This document shows positions 32,148-40,208 of a DNA stretch of 47,373 nt, piece by piece. The notes below the pieces were generated by a model that had not been told where the DNA came from, did not search any database, and saw only the letters and a program-made list of their open reading frames with translations. The position numbers and the translations under genes are program-made. The first letter of the stretch is position 1; the number at the start of each line of letters is the position of its first letter. Source of the DNA: Burkholderia sp. Bp8963 (GTDB taxonomy: Bacteria > Pseudomonadota > Gammaproteobacteria > Burkholderiales > Burkholderiaceae); the NCBI RefSeq assembly GCF_003854275.1, contig NZ_QTQP01000056.1, positions 1 through 47,373 on the forward strand, written 5' to 3'.

Positions 32148-33158
32148 TCATCCTCCCTGCGACGGCCGCCGCTTGATGCCCGGCTTCGCCGCACGGCCGC
32201 TTCCGCTCGCCGCCCGCGCCGGCGCACGACGGGCAGGCACCCTTGCCGCACGCGCGTTGCGCAGCGCCTCGAGCTCGCCGGCATACGTCGCGTTTGCCGC
32301 TTGCACGCCGTCGAGCTGCCCCTGGAGCACCCCGCACCGGTGCAGCGCGTCGCCGAGTTGCGCCTGCAGCGCGGCGACTTCGCCGCGATGCAGCGTATCG
32401 CGCTGTTCGGTGCGGGCGGCCATCGCGTCGAGCTCCTTCTGCAGCCGCGCAGCCGCGGTGCGCTCGCGATCAATTTCCTGAAGCGCGCGTTTTTCCGATG
32501 CGCGCAGCCGGTCTTCGGCGCGACTCGCGTCGTCGCGCAGCCGATCGAGCTGCGCCGAGAAATCCGCGCGTGCCTGTGCAAGCGCGCGATCGCCGTCCGC
32601 GTTGTCGGCCTGCAGGCGCTCGACCTCGGCCGCCAGCGCCTGGCGGGACGCGCCATCGGCCGCACGCGCCTGCTCGAGTTCATGAATTCGCACCTGCGCC
32701 GTCAGCAGCGCGGCCGTGCGCTGCTCAAGCGCTGTCTCGGTGCGCGCCAGCTCGGCCTGCAGCGCGGCAACTTCGGCACGCGCGGCCGCCCTTTCAGCCT
32801 CCACCTCCGCGCGCAACGCGTCGAGCGCGGCTTCAGCCGCAGCCGTCGATCGACGCCACAACGTCGCGACCAGCTCGCCCGCGGCCGCCTGCAGATCGGA
32901 CGGCAGATCCGGATGCTCGATCCGCACCCGGCTCTTTTCGCGGAGCTCGGCCCAGAACTCGCCGAGCACCGCGGTCGGCGTGCTCATGCTGCCTTTGCGG
33001 ACGAGCTGGTAGAGGCGATTCGCGGTCGGCGTAATGCCGAACCGGAAAAACAGCAGCGCGCAGGCCTCGCGGTACAGCTCGCGGGTTTTCGGGAATTCGG
33101 CCTTGAGGCGCTCGATCTCGACGGCGAGGCGGGTTTCGTCGGCAGCGATGTCGGACAT
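32148..33158 (-). CDS. KfrA-type coiled-coil DNA-binding protein
   Basis: The 336-aa product has an N-terminal KfrA_N-like domain (residues 1-100: LFFRFGITPTANRLYQLVRKGSMSTPTAVLGEFWAEL). A long Ala/Glu/Arg/Leu coiled coil (about 105-300) follows, and the end is basic (ARVPARRAPARAASGSGRAAKPGIKRR). KfrA is usually a plasmid autorepressor and partition-linked filament former; this copy sits among chromosomal regulators. The ATG has only a weak ribosome site. Its neighbours are TetR (shared strand, 111 bases below) and the EmrB cluster (divergent). A perfect inverted repeat lies about 80 bases upstream, as expected for an autoregulator. Confidence 0.85.
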   Translation of the reverse strand: MSDIAADETRLAVEIERLKAEFPKTRELYREACALLFFRFGITPTANRLYQLVRKGSMSTPTAVLGEFWAELREKSRVRIEHPDLPSDLQAAAGELVATLWRRSTAAAEAALDALRAEVEAERAAARAEVAALQAELARTETALEQRTAALLTAQVRIHELEQARAADGASRQALAAEVERLQADNADGDRALAQARADFSAQLDRLRDDASRAEDRLRASEKRALQEIDRERTAAARLQKELDAMAARTEQRDTLHRGEVAALQAQLGDALHRCGVLQGQLDGVQAANATYAGELEALRNARAARVPARRAPARAASGSGRAAKPGIKRRPSQGG

Positions 33159-33375
33159 GGGTGAGGTTCGGAGGAATTTGAGTAAATAATATAACGTAAA
33201 CCGTCATATATCCAATCCTTCTGCCGCCGTTATTTGACATTATTTCTATAATGTTGAAATTGTGCTCTGGCGACAGTTGCCGAACGCGCCGCCCGTCCGG
33301 TTGCAGAATTTTGTGACCGCCTCCAATCGATACTTCGCGCATCACTGAAATCTACCTTCCACATTCAACAAAAAC

Positions 33376-33404
33376 TTGAATTTAGCTGACTTTGCAGATA
33401 AGGT
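33376..33404 (+). promoter_or_regulatory. emrB promoter with MarR site in the spacer
   Basis: TTGAAT (33376-33381) and TAAGGT (33399-33404) are 17 bases apart. The spacer holds CTGACTTTGCAGATAA (33386-33401), the same sequence and same offset from -35 as in the marR promoter. This is a direct, repeated architecture for repression. Confidence 0.65.
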
Positions 33405-33506
33405 TCAGTCAAACATCTGGCGCTCATGATGAAGGGCCGGACAACCCTCATCGAGAACCTTGCAGCGCCTGCCTCCGAAACTTTCGTCGCATCCATTTTT
33501 TAACCA

Positions 33507-33528
33507 TTTATCTGACATGTCAGATAAA
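33507..33528. promoter_or_regulatory. 22-bp perfect MarR-type palindrome in the emrB leader
   Basis: Arms TTTATCTGACA (33507-33517) and TGTCAGATAAA (33518-33528) match at all 11 positions without a spacer. It lies 46 bases before the emrB ATG, downstream of the promoter, and can act as a roadblock operator. Confidence 0.75.
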
Positions 33529-33573
33529 ACAATCGGACCCCGGCCCCGCACCCCCGATCCGAAAGGAAACACG

Positions 33574-35136
33574 ATGAACCCTTCAGCTCACGCTCCCGCC
33601 CCTGCCCCGCTCAGCGGCGCCCGTTTTGCGCTCGGCACGTTTGCGGTAGCGCTCGCCACTTTCATGAACGTGCTGGATTCGTCGATCGCGAACGTCGCGA
33701 TTCCGACGATCTCCGGCAACCTTGGCGTCTCGATCGACGAAGGCACCTGGGTCATTACGCTGTTCTCCGCGGCCAACGCGATCTCGATTCCACTGACCGG
33801 CTGGTTGACCCAGCGCGTCGGGCAGGTGAAGCTGTTCGTCGCGTCGATCCTGCTGTTCGTCATGTCGTCGTGGGCCTGCGGCCTGGCGCCCAACCTGACC
33901 TTGCTGCTGGCCGCGCGCATCGTGCAGGGCCTCGTGGCGGGACCGCTCGTCCCGTTGTCGCAAGCGCTGCTGCTCGCTTCGTTTCCGAAGGAGAAAAGTT
34001 CGAATGCGCTCGCGCTCTGGGCGATGACGGCCACGGTCGGGCCGATCGCCGGCCCTGCACTGGGCGGCTGGATCACCGACAGCTACAGCTGGTCATGGAT
34101 CTTCTACATCAACGTGCCGGTGGGGCTCTTCGCGGCGGCGACCGTCTGGGCGCTCTACCGCGACCGCGAGACGGAAGCGCGCAAGCTGCCCATCGACAAG
34201 GTCGGCCTGCTGTCGCTGATCGCCTGGGTCGCGTCGCTGCAGATCATGCTGGACAAGGGCAAGGATCTCGACTGGTTCAATTCGCCGGTGATCTGGGTGC
34301 TGGCCATCGTCGCGCTCGTCAGTTTCGTGTTCTTCGTGATCTGGGAGCTGACCGACGAGCGACCGATCATCGACCTGCGCCTGTTCCGCGGCCTCAATTT
34401 CTTCGGCGGCACGCTCGCGATTTCCGTCGGCTTCGCGGTGTTCTTCGCGAACCTGGTCATCCTTCCGCAATGGATCCAGGGGGCGCTCGGCTACCCGCCC
34501 CTCAACGCGGGGCTCGTTACCGCGCCGCTCGGCGTGTTTGCCGTGCTGCTCGCGCCGGTCGTCGGCAAGCTCATGCCGAAATCGGACTTGCGCGTGCTGG
34601 CCACGCTTGCATTCGCCGGGTTCGCCGCGGTGTTCTTCATGCGCTCTCAATTCACGACGAGCATCGATCCCCGCACGCTGATCCTGCCAACGCTGCTGCA
34701 AGGCATTCCGACCGCACTGTTTCTTACGCCGCTGACGGCCATCATCCTGTCAGGCCTGCCGGCGGACAAGATTCCGGCCGCCGCCGGCCTGTCGAACTTC
34801 GCACGGACGTTCGCGGGCGCGGCAGGCACGTCGATCGTCAGCAATCTCTGGAACAGCAGGACGGTGCTGCATCATGCGCAACTGGCCGAACAGTCGAGCA
34901 TCGACAATCCGGCCTTCGCGCTGGCCATCGACCACCTCCGGCAGACACTCGGCGGCAGCCCGTCGCAGGCGCTCACGCAGTTCGAGGCGGCACTGAACGC
35001 GCAGGCCACGATGCTCGGCCTGAACGACATCTTCTGGCTCTCGTGCATCCTGTTTCTCGTTATCGTCCCGCTGATCTGGATCACAAAGCCGGACAGTCGT
35101 GCGGCAGCAGCGGCGGCTGGCGCCGGCGGTCATTGA
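33574..35136 (+). CDS. EmrB/QacA-type MFS efflux pump (DHA2 family)
   Basis: The 520-aa protein has 14 hydrophobic segments. Early motif C-like VLDSSIANVAIPTISGNLGVSIDEGTWVITLF is the DHA2 hallmark, followed by GWLTQRVGQVK and the antiporter segment TVGPIAGPALGGWITDSYSWSWIFYINVPVGL. The fourteen-helix form works with an EmrA-type adaptor and an outer-membrane channel to expel hydrophobic toxins by proton exchange. Start 33574 has AAGGA 8 bases upstream. It is the first gene of the cluster and is followed by marR, nodT-like and emrA-like genes, an unusual order with the regulator between pump subunits. Confidence 0.93.
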   Translation: MNPSAHAPAPAPLSGARFALGTFAVALATFMNVLDSSIANVAIPTISGNLGVSIDEGTWVITLFSAANAISIPLTGWLTQRVGQVKLFVASILLFVMSSWACGLAPNLTLLLAARIVQGLVAGPLVPLSQALLLASFPKEKSSNALALWAMTATVGPIAGPALGGWITDSYSWSWIFYINVPVGLFAAATVWALYRDRETEARKLPIDKVGLLSLIAWVASLQIMLDKGKDLDWFNSPVIWVLAIVALVSFVFFVIWELTDERPIIDLRLFRGLNFFGGTLAISVGFAVFFANLVILPQWIQGALGYPPLNAGLVTAPLGVFAVLLAPVVGKLMPKSDLRVLATLAFAGFAAVFFMRSQFTTSIDPRTLILPTLLQGIPTALFLTPLTAIILSGLPADKIPAAAGLSNFARTFAGAAGTSIVSNLWNSRTVLHHAQLAEQSSIDNPAFALAIDHLRQTLGGSPSQALTQFEAALNAQATMLGLNDIFWLSCILFLVIVPLIWITKPDSRAAAAAAGAGGH

Positions 35137-35188
35137 TGGCAGCAACCGACACGCAACTTGCACGCAGCCGACATCGCCAACTTTCCTT

Positions 35189-35217
35189 TTGACAATATCT
35201 GACTTTGCAGATATATT
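35189..35217 (+). promoter_or_regulatory. marR promoter with its operator in the spacer
   Basis: TTGACA (35189-35194) and TATATT (35212-35217) are 17 bases apart. Operator ATATCTG-N6-CAGATAT (35195-35214) fills the spacer and touches the -10 hexamer. MarR bound here would exclude RNA polymerase, giving autorepression. Confidence 0.82.
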
Positions 35218-35244
35218 GACCATCAATCAATTCAGGATCTGGCC

Positions 35245-35682
35245 ATGGAACACTACACGCCGCGGAATTTCTTCCTGACCGAGTCGGTCGGGTTTCTGCT
35301 CAACAAGGCGCGCAACGTCATCACGGCGGAAATGGACACGGCGCTCAAGGAGTTCGGCATCACGAGCCAGCAGATGGGCATCCTGCTGGCGATCCACGGT
35401 CGCTGGGCGAGTACGCCGTTCGAACTGTCCAAGTTGCTGGCCGTCGACACGGGTTTGATGACCCGCATGCTCGACAAGCTCGAGACGAAGGAACTGCTGG
35501 CGCGCTCGCGCAGCGAAGAGGACCGCCGCGTGGTCAACCTGGCCCTGACCGCGAAGGGAATCGATGTCGCCGCCCGGCTCCCTGCGAATGCGCGGAAAGT
35601 ACTGAACGCACGGCTCGGCACCTTCAGTCCGGAAGAATTCGAGCAACTGCTGGCCCTTCTGCGCAAGTTCATCGGCGATTGA
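35245..35682 (+). CDS. MarR-family transcriptional repressor
   Basis: The 145-aa protein has a MarR winged helix with FGITSQQMGILLAIHGRWASTPFELSKLLAVDTGLMTRMLDKLETKELLARSRSEEDRRVVNLALTAKG (about 37-107), the DRR wing signature and dimer helices on both ends. It controls efflux genes in response to phenolic ligands in this family. The sites in its own and the emrB promoters point to autoregulation plus control of the pump. It lies 108 bases after emrB and 53 bases before the outer-membrane factor. Confidence 0.94.
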   Translation: MEHYTPRNFFLTESVGFLLNKARNVITAEMDTALKEFGITSQQMGILLAIHGRWASTPFELSKLLAVDTGLMTRMLDKLETKELLARSRSEEDRRVVNLALTAKGIDVAARLPANARKVLNARLGTFSPEEFEQLLALLRKFIGD

Positions 35683-35690
35683 ATGCAGGC

Positions 35691-35710
35691 GGGGGTTCCC
35701 CCCCTTTTTT
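35691..35710 (+). terminator. Partial terminator between marR and the outer-membrane factor
   Basis: A G5 run, TT, a C7 run and six Ts follow the marR stop within 10 bases. The stem is short (about 4 bp with a GTTC loop) but the T-run is clear, so partial termination or attenuation is likely. Confidence 0.5.
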
Positions 35711-35715
35711 CGACA

Positions 35716-35751
35716 TTTATCTGACAGGTCTGACAATGAATTTGCAGATAT
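35716..35751. promoter_or_regulatory. MarR-type operator array over the outer-membrane factor start codon
   Basis: The left arm TTTATCTGACA (35716-35726) equals the arm of the 33507 palindrome. A direct repeat TCTGACA-GG-TCTGACA (35720-35735) runs into ATG 35736, and TTGCAGATAT (35742-35751) lies within the first codons. This places a repressor site across the ribosome-binding region. Confidence 0.6.
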
Positions 35752-37238
35752 TTAAGCGAAACGTCATCGTTCGCGCCATTCGGGCCGTCGTGGCGGTGGT
35801 CGCGGCAGCCGCACTCTCCGCTTGCGCCAACTACGCCGGCATTCATGACGACAACCAGCCGGCACGACCTGGCCAGTTCCAGGCCGCGCAAAGTCTGCCG
35901 GCCGAGCGCGGTCACTGGCCGGCAGCAGACTGGGTCGACCAGTTCGGCGACGCGCAGCTGAAGGCGCTGGTTGCCGAAGCGCTCAACGGCAACCCGAGCG
36001 TCGCGCAGGCTCGCGCACGCGTCGCAGCGGCGCAGGCGTACGGCGAATCGGCGAAGGCCGGCACGATGCCGCGCGTCGATGCGAGCTATTCGCTCACGCG
36101 CGAACAGTACAGCGGCAATGCGCTCGCGCCGAAGCCCATCGGTGGCTCCTGGCAAACGGAAAACGAAGCGTTGCTGACCGCGTCGTTCGACCTCGATATC
36201 TGGGGCAAGAAACGCGAAACCTGGAAGGCGTCGGTGTCGCAGGTGCAAGCGAGCGAAGCCGACGCGCAAGCCGTCAGGCTGACGCTGACCACCGCCGTCG
36301 CGCGCAGCTACAACGAACTCGCGCACCTCTACGCGTTGCGTGACATCGCGGAGCAGGAAGTGTCGCAACGCGGGCAGATCGAACGCATTGCGGCGGGCCG
36401 CGTCGCGACCGGTCTCGACACGGAAGTCGAGCACGAGATCGCGCAATCCGGTCTCGCCACGAGCCGTGCCGCGCTCAACGCGCTCGACGGCAGCATTCTC
36501 ACGACACGCTATCAGCTCGCCGCGCTGCTCGGCGCCGGTCCGGATCGCGGCCTCGCGATCCGGCGGCCGGCGCTCAGTGCCGGCGACGAGGTGCGCCTGC
36601 CCGACGATCTGCCGGCCGATCTGGTCAGCCGCCGGCCGGATATCGTGGCCGCCCGCTGGCGTGTCGATGCGATCACGCATCAGGTCAAGGAAGCGAAGGC
36701 CGAGTTCTATCCCGACATCAACCTCGCGGCCGCGATCGGCCTCGACGCCTTCGGCTTCGGCCGCTTCCTGACGGCCGGCAGCCGGATGGCGTCGGCGGGC
36801 CCCGCGCTTCACCTGCCCGTTTTCGACGCCGGGCAGTTGCGTGCGCAGTTGAAAGGGCGTTACGCCGACTTCGACTACGCGGTCGCCAGCTACAACCAGA
36901 CGCTGATCGATGCGCTGTCGAGCGTCGCGACGTCGCTTTCGCAGATCCGTTCGACGGATGCGCAACTGGTTGACGCCGAAGCGGCCCGTCAGGCTGCGCA
37001 CGACGCCGACCGGCTTGCGCTCACGCAATACCGGGCCGGGCTGACCAACCAGCTGACGGTGCTCAATGCGGATACGAACGCGCTCGCCGCGGATCAGGCC
37101 GTGACCAACCTCAGGATGGCCCGCCGCGACCGCCAGATCGCGCTGGCGTCGGCGCTCGGCGGCGGCTACGTCGACCCGTCGGCTGCAGCCGCACCCGCTT
37201 CTTCTCCTGTTTCCGCTCCCGTTGTTGCCGTGCGTTGA
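35736..37238 (+). CDS. NodT-family outer-membrane efflux lipoprotein (OMF)
   Basis: The 500-aa protein has a lipoprotein signal with Cys30 in AAALSAC, then two repeated OEP domains: QFGDAQLKALVAEALNGNPSVAQARARVAAAQA and SFDLDIWGKKRETWKAS in the first half, and PADLVSRRPDIVAARWRVDAITHQVKEAKAEFYPDINLAAAIGLDAFGFG in the second. This is the TolC-like channel for the EmrAB pump. ATG 35736 is set by the signal sequence; only a weak AGG site precedes it, and the start overlaps an operator array. The end is Ala/Ser/Pro-rich. Confidence 0.93.
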   Translation: MNLQIFKRNVIVRAIRAVVAVVAAAALSACANYAGIHDDNQPARPGQFQAAQSLPAERGHWPAADWVDQFGDAQLKALVAEALNGNPSVAQARARVAAAQAYGESAKAGTMPRVDASYSLTREQYSGNALAPKPIGGSWQTENEALLTASFDLDIWGKKRETWKASVSQVQASEADAQAVRLTLTTAVARSYNELAHLYALRDIAEQEVSQRGQIERIAAGRVATGLDTEVEHEIAQSGLATSRAALNALDGSILTTRYQLAALLGAGPDRGLAIRRPALSAGDEVRLPDDLPADLVSRRPDIVAARWRVDAITHQVKEAKAEFYPDINLAAAIGLDAFGFGRFLTAGSRMASAGPALHLPVFDAGQLRAQLKGRYADFDYAVASYNQTLIDALSSVATSLSQIRSTDAQLVDAEAARQAAHDADRLALTQYRAGLTNQLTVLNADTNALAADQAVTNLRMARRDRQIALASALGGGYVDPSAAAAPASSPVSAPVVAVR

Positions 37239-37272
37239 CGCGGCGGGATTGCCTACCTGTATGGAGAATGCA

Positions 37273-38589
37273 ATGAACACCCAAACGCCCGATCAGCAGC
37301 AGGACGATACGCTGGCCCGTTCCGACTCGGCCGTCGAACGCGACAACGCCGCACCTGCCGCTGCAACGGAACAGCCCGCGGCACAGCCTGCAGCACGACC
37401 CGGCAAGCGCAAGTTGCTGATGACATTGCTGGCCGCAACCGTCCTCGTGAGCGGCATCGGCTACGGCGCGTACTACGCGACGTTCGGCCAGTATCACGAA
37501 AGCACCGACGACGCCTATGTACGCGGCAACCTCGTCCAGCTCACGCCGCAGGTCACGGGCACGGTCGTCGCCGTGAATGCCGACGACACGCAGATCGTCA
37601 AGGCCGGCGACGCCGTCGTGACGCTCGATGCCGTCGATGCGCGCGTGGCACTCGCCAATGCCGAGGCGACGCTCGGCAAGACGGTTCGCCAGGTGAGCAC
37701 GCTGTACGTCAACAACGACTTTTACGCGGCCAACATTGCGGAGCGCCAGGCCGACCTCGCGCGCGCGGTCGACGATCTCGCCCGGCGGCAGGCGGTCGCG
37801 AATACGGGCGCGGTGTCGACCGAGGACATCGCACACGCGCGAGACGCGGTGAAGGCCGCGCAAGCGACGCTCGATGCGGCCCGCCAGCAGGCGCAGGCAA
37901 ATCACGCGTTGACGGACCGCACGTCGGTCGAGCAGCATCCGGACGTGCAGGCGGCCGCCGCGAAGGTGCGCGACGCATGGCTGACCTATGCCCGCACCAC
38001 GCTGCCGGCGCCGGTGACGGGCTACGTCGCCCAGCGTTCGGTTCAGGTCGGGCAGCGCGTGCAGCCCGGCTCGCCGCTGATGGCGATCGTGCCGCTCGAT
38101 GGCGTGTGGGTCGACGCGAATTTCAAGGAGGTGCAGCTCGCCCGCATGCGCATCGGTCAGCCGGTGACGTTGACAGCCGACGTGTACGGTTCGAGCGTCG
38201 AGTATCACGGCCGCGTGACGGGATTCTCGGCCGGCACAGGCAGCGCATTTGCCGTGCTCCCCGCGCAGAACGCGACCGGCAACTGGATCAAGGTGGTCCA
38301 GCGCCTGCCGGTGCGCGTCCAGCTCGATCCGCGCGAGCTCGAAGCGCATCCGCTGCGCATCGGCCTGTCGATGCAGGCGAGCGTCGACACGCACGACGTG
38401 TCGGGCACGCAGCTCGGCGCCGCGACGAACACGCGTTACCGCACCGATGTCTTCGCCGGCTATGAACGCGAGGCCGACGGGGAAATTGCGAAGATCATCG
38501 CGGAGAACGAGATCGGCGCGTGCGCGACGCCTGTGAAGCAGCATGAGCGCGGCCTTGCGGCCAACCCGCCGTTGCGCACGGCAGGCTGA
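37273..38589 (+). CDS. EmrA/HlyD-family membrane-fusion adaptor
   Basis: The 438-aa protein has a cytoplasmic N-tail (1-55), one inner-membrane segment (KLLMTLLAATVLVSGIGYGAYYATF, about 57-80) and STDDAYVRGNLVQLTPQVTGTVVAVNADDTQIVKAGD, the EmrA lipoyl half-motif. A coiled-coil hairpin (about 140-230) and the GYVAQRSVQVGQRVQPGSPLMAIVPLDGVWVDANFKEVQL barrel follow. It links EmrB to the NodT-like channel. GGAG lies 6 bases before ATG 37273, which decides the start over upstream ATG 37261. It is the last gene of the cluster. Confidence 0.93.
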   Translation: MNTQTPDQQQDDTLARSDSAVERDNAAPAAATEQPAAQPAARPGKRKLLMTLLAATVLVSGIGYGAYYATFGQYHESTDDAYVRGNLVQLTPQVTGTVVAVNADDTQIVKAGDAVVTLDAVDARVALANAEATLGKTVRQVSTLYVNNDFYAANIAERQADLARAVDDLARRQAVANTGAVSTEDIAHARDAVKAAQATLDAARQQAQANHALTDRTSVEQHPDVQAAAAKVRDAWLTYARTTLPAPVTGYVAQRSVQVGQRVQPGSPLMAIVPLDGVWVDANFKEVQLARMRIGQPVTLTADVYGSSVEYHGRVTGFSAGTGSAFAVLPAQNATGNWIKVVQRLPVRVQLDPRELEAHPLRIGLSMQASVDTHDVSGTQLGAATNTRYRTDVFAGYEREADGEIAKIIAENEIGACATPVKQHERGLAANPPLRTAG

Positions 38590-38640
38590 TGCGCGGCAGT
38601 GCGAAAGGCGACCGGAGACTGGCTGGCCAGCGCCACGTGG

Positions 38641-38671
38641 GCGTCGCCGGGATCGACTCCGGGATCGACGC
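38641..38671. terminator. Weak hairpin between the convergent emrA and symporter genes
   Basis: Arms GCGTCG (38641-38646) and CGACGC (38666-38671), with inner CCGG pairs, form a stem in the 135-base gap between convergent stops. There is no T-run, so bidirectional termination is only possible. Confidence 0.3.
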
Positions 38672-38724
38672 CGAGCACGGGGCCATCCAGGGTCCGGGCC
38701 GCCTGCACGACGGCCCGTTCGATA

Positions 38725-40026
38725 TCACGCCCGTTCCGTGACCCGCACGTCGACTTCGGCATCGAGACGCGCAGCGTTCGCTTCGGCCTCGGACTCCGAC
38801 ATCAGCTCGCCTTCCCACTTCGCGACCACCGCGCTGGCGATCGAGTTGCCGACCGCGTTCGTCGCCGAACGCCCCATGTCGAGGAACGTGTCGACGCCGA
38901 GAATGAGCAGCAGCCCCGCTTCCGGGATGTCGAACTGATGGAGGGTCGCCGCGATCACGACGAGCGACGCGCGCGGCACGCCGGCCATCCCTTTCGACGT
39001 CAGCATCAGGATCAGCAGCATCGTGATCTGCGTGCCCAGCGACAGATGAATGTTGTACGCCTGCGCGATGAACAGCGACGCAAACGTGCAGTACATCATC
39101 GAGCCGTCGAGGTTGAACGAATAGCCCATCGGCATCACGAAGCTCGAGATCTTGCGGCGCACGCCGAAACGGTCGAGCGCATCGAGGATCTTCGGGTACG
39201 CGGCTTCGGAGCTCGCCGTCGCGAACGACAGCATGAACGCTTCCTTGATCAGCGCCAGCAGCTTGAACACGCGGCGGCCGAGGAACAGCAGCCCGGCAGC
39301 GACGAGCGTGCCCCACAGCAGGAACAGGCTCACGTAGAAATCGCCCATGAAGACCGCGAACTTCAACAGGATCGACAGACCGTTGACTGCAACGGTCGAC
39401 GCCATCGCCGCCAGGACGGCAAACGGTGCGAACTTCATCACGTAGCCGGTGATCTTCAGCATCACGTGCGACAACTGGTCGATCGCCGCGACGAGAATTT
39501 TCGCGCGCTCGCCCAGCGCCGCGAGCGCGACGCCGAAGAACATTGAGAACACGACGATCTGCAGGATCTCGTTATTGGCCATCGCCTCGGCGAACGACTT
39601 CGGCACCATGTGGCCGACGAAGTCCTTCAGCGTGAACTTGGACGTCGCGAGATGCGCCGACGCGCCAATGTCCGGCAGCGGCAGGCCGAGATTCTCGCCC
39701 GGCCTCAGCAGGTTGGCCATCAGCAGCCCGAGCAACAGCGAGATCAACGAAGCCGTGACGAACCAGCCGAGCGCCTTCACGAACACGCGCCCCACGGACG
39801 ACGCATCGCCCATGTGCGCGATGCCGACGACCAGCGTCGAGAACACCAGCGGACCGATCACCATCTTGATCAGGCGCAGGAACACGTCGGACACGAGCGA
39901 GATGTAACCCGCGATTTCAACGGCGGATTGCTTGTCCGGAAGCTGCGTGTAAATCATGTAGCCGATGACGATACCGACCACCATCGCGATCAGAATCCAT
40001 ACTGCCGCGGAAATTCTTTTGTTCAT
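38725..40026 (-). CDS. Dicarboxylate/amino acid:cation symporter (DAACS; DctA/GltP type)
   Basis: The 433-aa membrane protein has 8 hydrophobic segments plus two re-entrant loops of the DAACS fold. It has SSEAAYPKILDALDRFG in the HP1 loop, MGYSFNLDGSMMYCTFASLFIAQAY (TM7), and SKGMAGVPRASLVV plus GVDTFLDMGRSATNAVGNSIASAVVAKWEGEL (HP2/TM8). The last segment resembles glutamate carriers GltP/GltT more than DctA. The neighbouring gamma-glutamyltransferase supports glutamate uptake. ATG 40026 lacks a clear ribosome site; ATG 40071 with GGGAGC upstream would add 15 residues, but it lies inside a hairpin. Confidence 0.88.
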   Translation of the reverse strand: MNKRISAAVWILIAMVVGIVIGYMIYTQLPDKQSAVEIAGYISLVSDVFLRLIKMVIGPLVFSTLVVGIAHMGDASSVGRVFVKALGWFVTASLISLLLGLLMANLLRPGENLGLPLPDIGASAHLATSKFTLKDFVGHMVPKSFAEAMANNEILQIVVFSMFFGVALAALGERAKILVAAIDQLSHVMLKITGYVMKFAPFAVLAAMASTVAVNGLSILLKFAVFMGDFYVSLFLLWGTLVAAGLLFLGRRVFKLLALIKEAFMLSFATASSEAAYPKILDALDRFGVRRKISSFVMPMGYSFNLDGSMMYCTFASLFIAQAYNIHLSLGTQITMLLILMLTSKGMAGVPRASLVVIAATLHQFDIPEAGLLLILGVDTFLDMGRSATNAVGNSIASAVVAKWEGELMSESEAEANAARLDAEVDVRVTERA

Positions 40027-40071
40027 ACGGAGATTCAGCGCACGGTGACTGTGCAAGAAAGGATGAAACAT

Positions 40072-40099
40072 GCGCTCCCGTGCCGTGCCACGGGAGCGC
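40072..40099 (-). terminator. Perfect 11-bp hairpin between ggt and the symporter gene
   Basis: GCGCTCCCGTG (40072-40082) and CACGGGAGCGC (40089-40099) pair perfectly around a 6-base loop, about 45 bases before the symporter ATG. On the minus strand TGTTTCATCC follows, a weak T-tract, so it could end ggt transcripts or regulate the symporter. Confidence 0.5.
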
Positions 40100-40149
40100 G
40101 TCGCAAACATGTCGTACTGCTATCGATGCAAAGTGTCGGACGCTCTGCC

Positions 40150-40191
40150 GCCAGGATCTGCTCCGCAAGGTCGCGAACGCCTGATCCTGGC
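40150..40191 (-). other. Second inverted repeat just below the ggt stop
   Basis: GCCAGGATC (40150-40158) and GATCCTGGC (40183-40191) are perfect 9-bp arms separated by 24 bases, starting 18 bases after the ggt stop. It probably folds in the ggt 3' end together with the neighbouring hairpin. Confidence 0.35.
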
Positions 40192-40208
40192 GATGCAGCG
40201 TCGAACGG

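Larger units (their letters stand above)
33159..33573. promoter_or_regulatory. Divergent intergenic region between KfrA-like and EmrB genes
   Basis: These 415 bases are AT-richer than average. ACATTAT-TTCT-ATAATGT (33237-33254) is a perfect 7+7 inverted repeat that could be the KfrA-like operator. The emrB promoter with an embedded MarR site is at 33376-33404, and a second, 22-bp perfect MarR palindrome is at 33507-33528. The emrB leader is therefore about 160 bases long, and no small ORF of interest lies in it. Confidence 0.6.

Noticed and set aside
33234..33252. TTGACA and TATAAT hexamers as a promoter near the KfrA-like gene
   Set aside because: They are only 7 bases apart, too close for sigma70; the sequence is better read as an inverted repeat.
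35253..37280. 675-residue minus-strand open frame across marR and the outer-membrane factor
   Set aside because: Spans two well-supported plus-strand genes and their gap, and has no recognisable domain.
38590..38724. Possible small gene on the minus strand between emrA and the symporter gene
   Set aside because: The open frame runs antisense into emrA, lacks a ribosome site and shows only a short VDPGVDPG repeat caused by a local DNA duplication.
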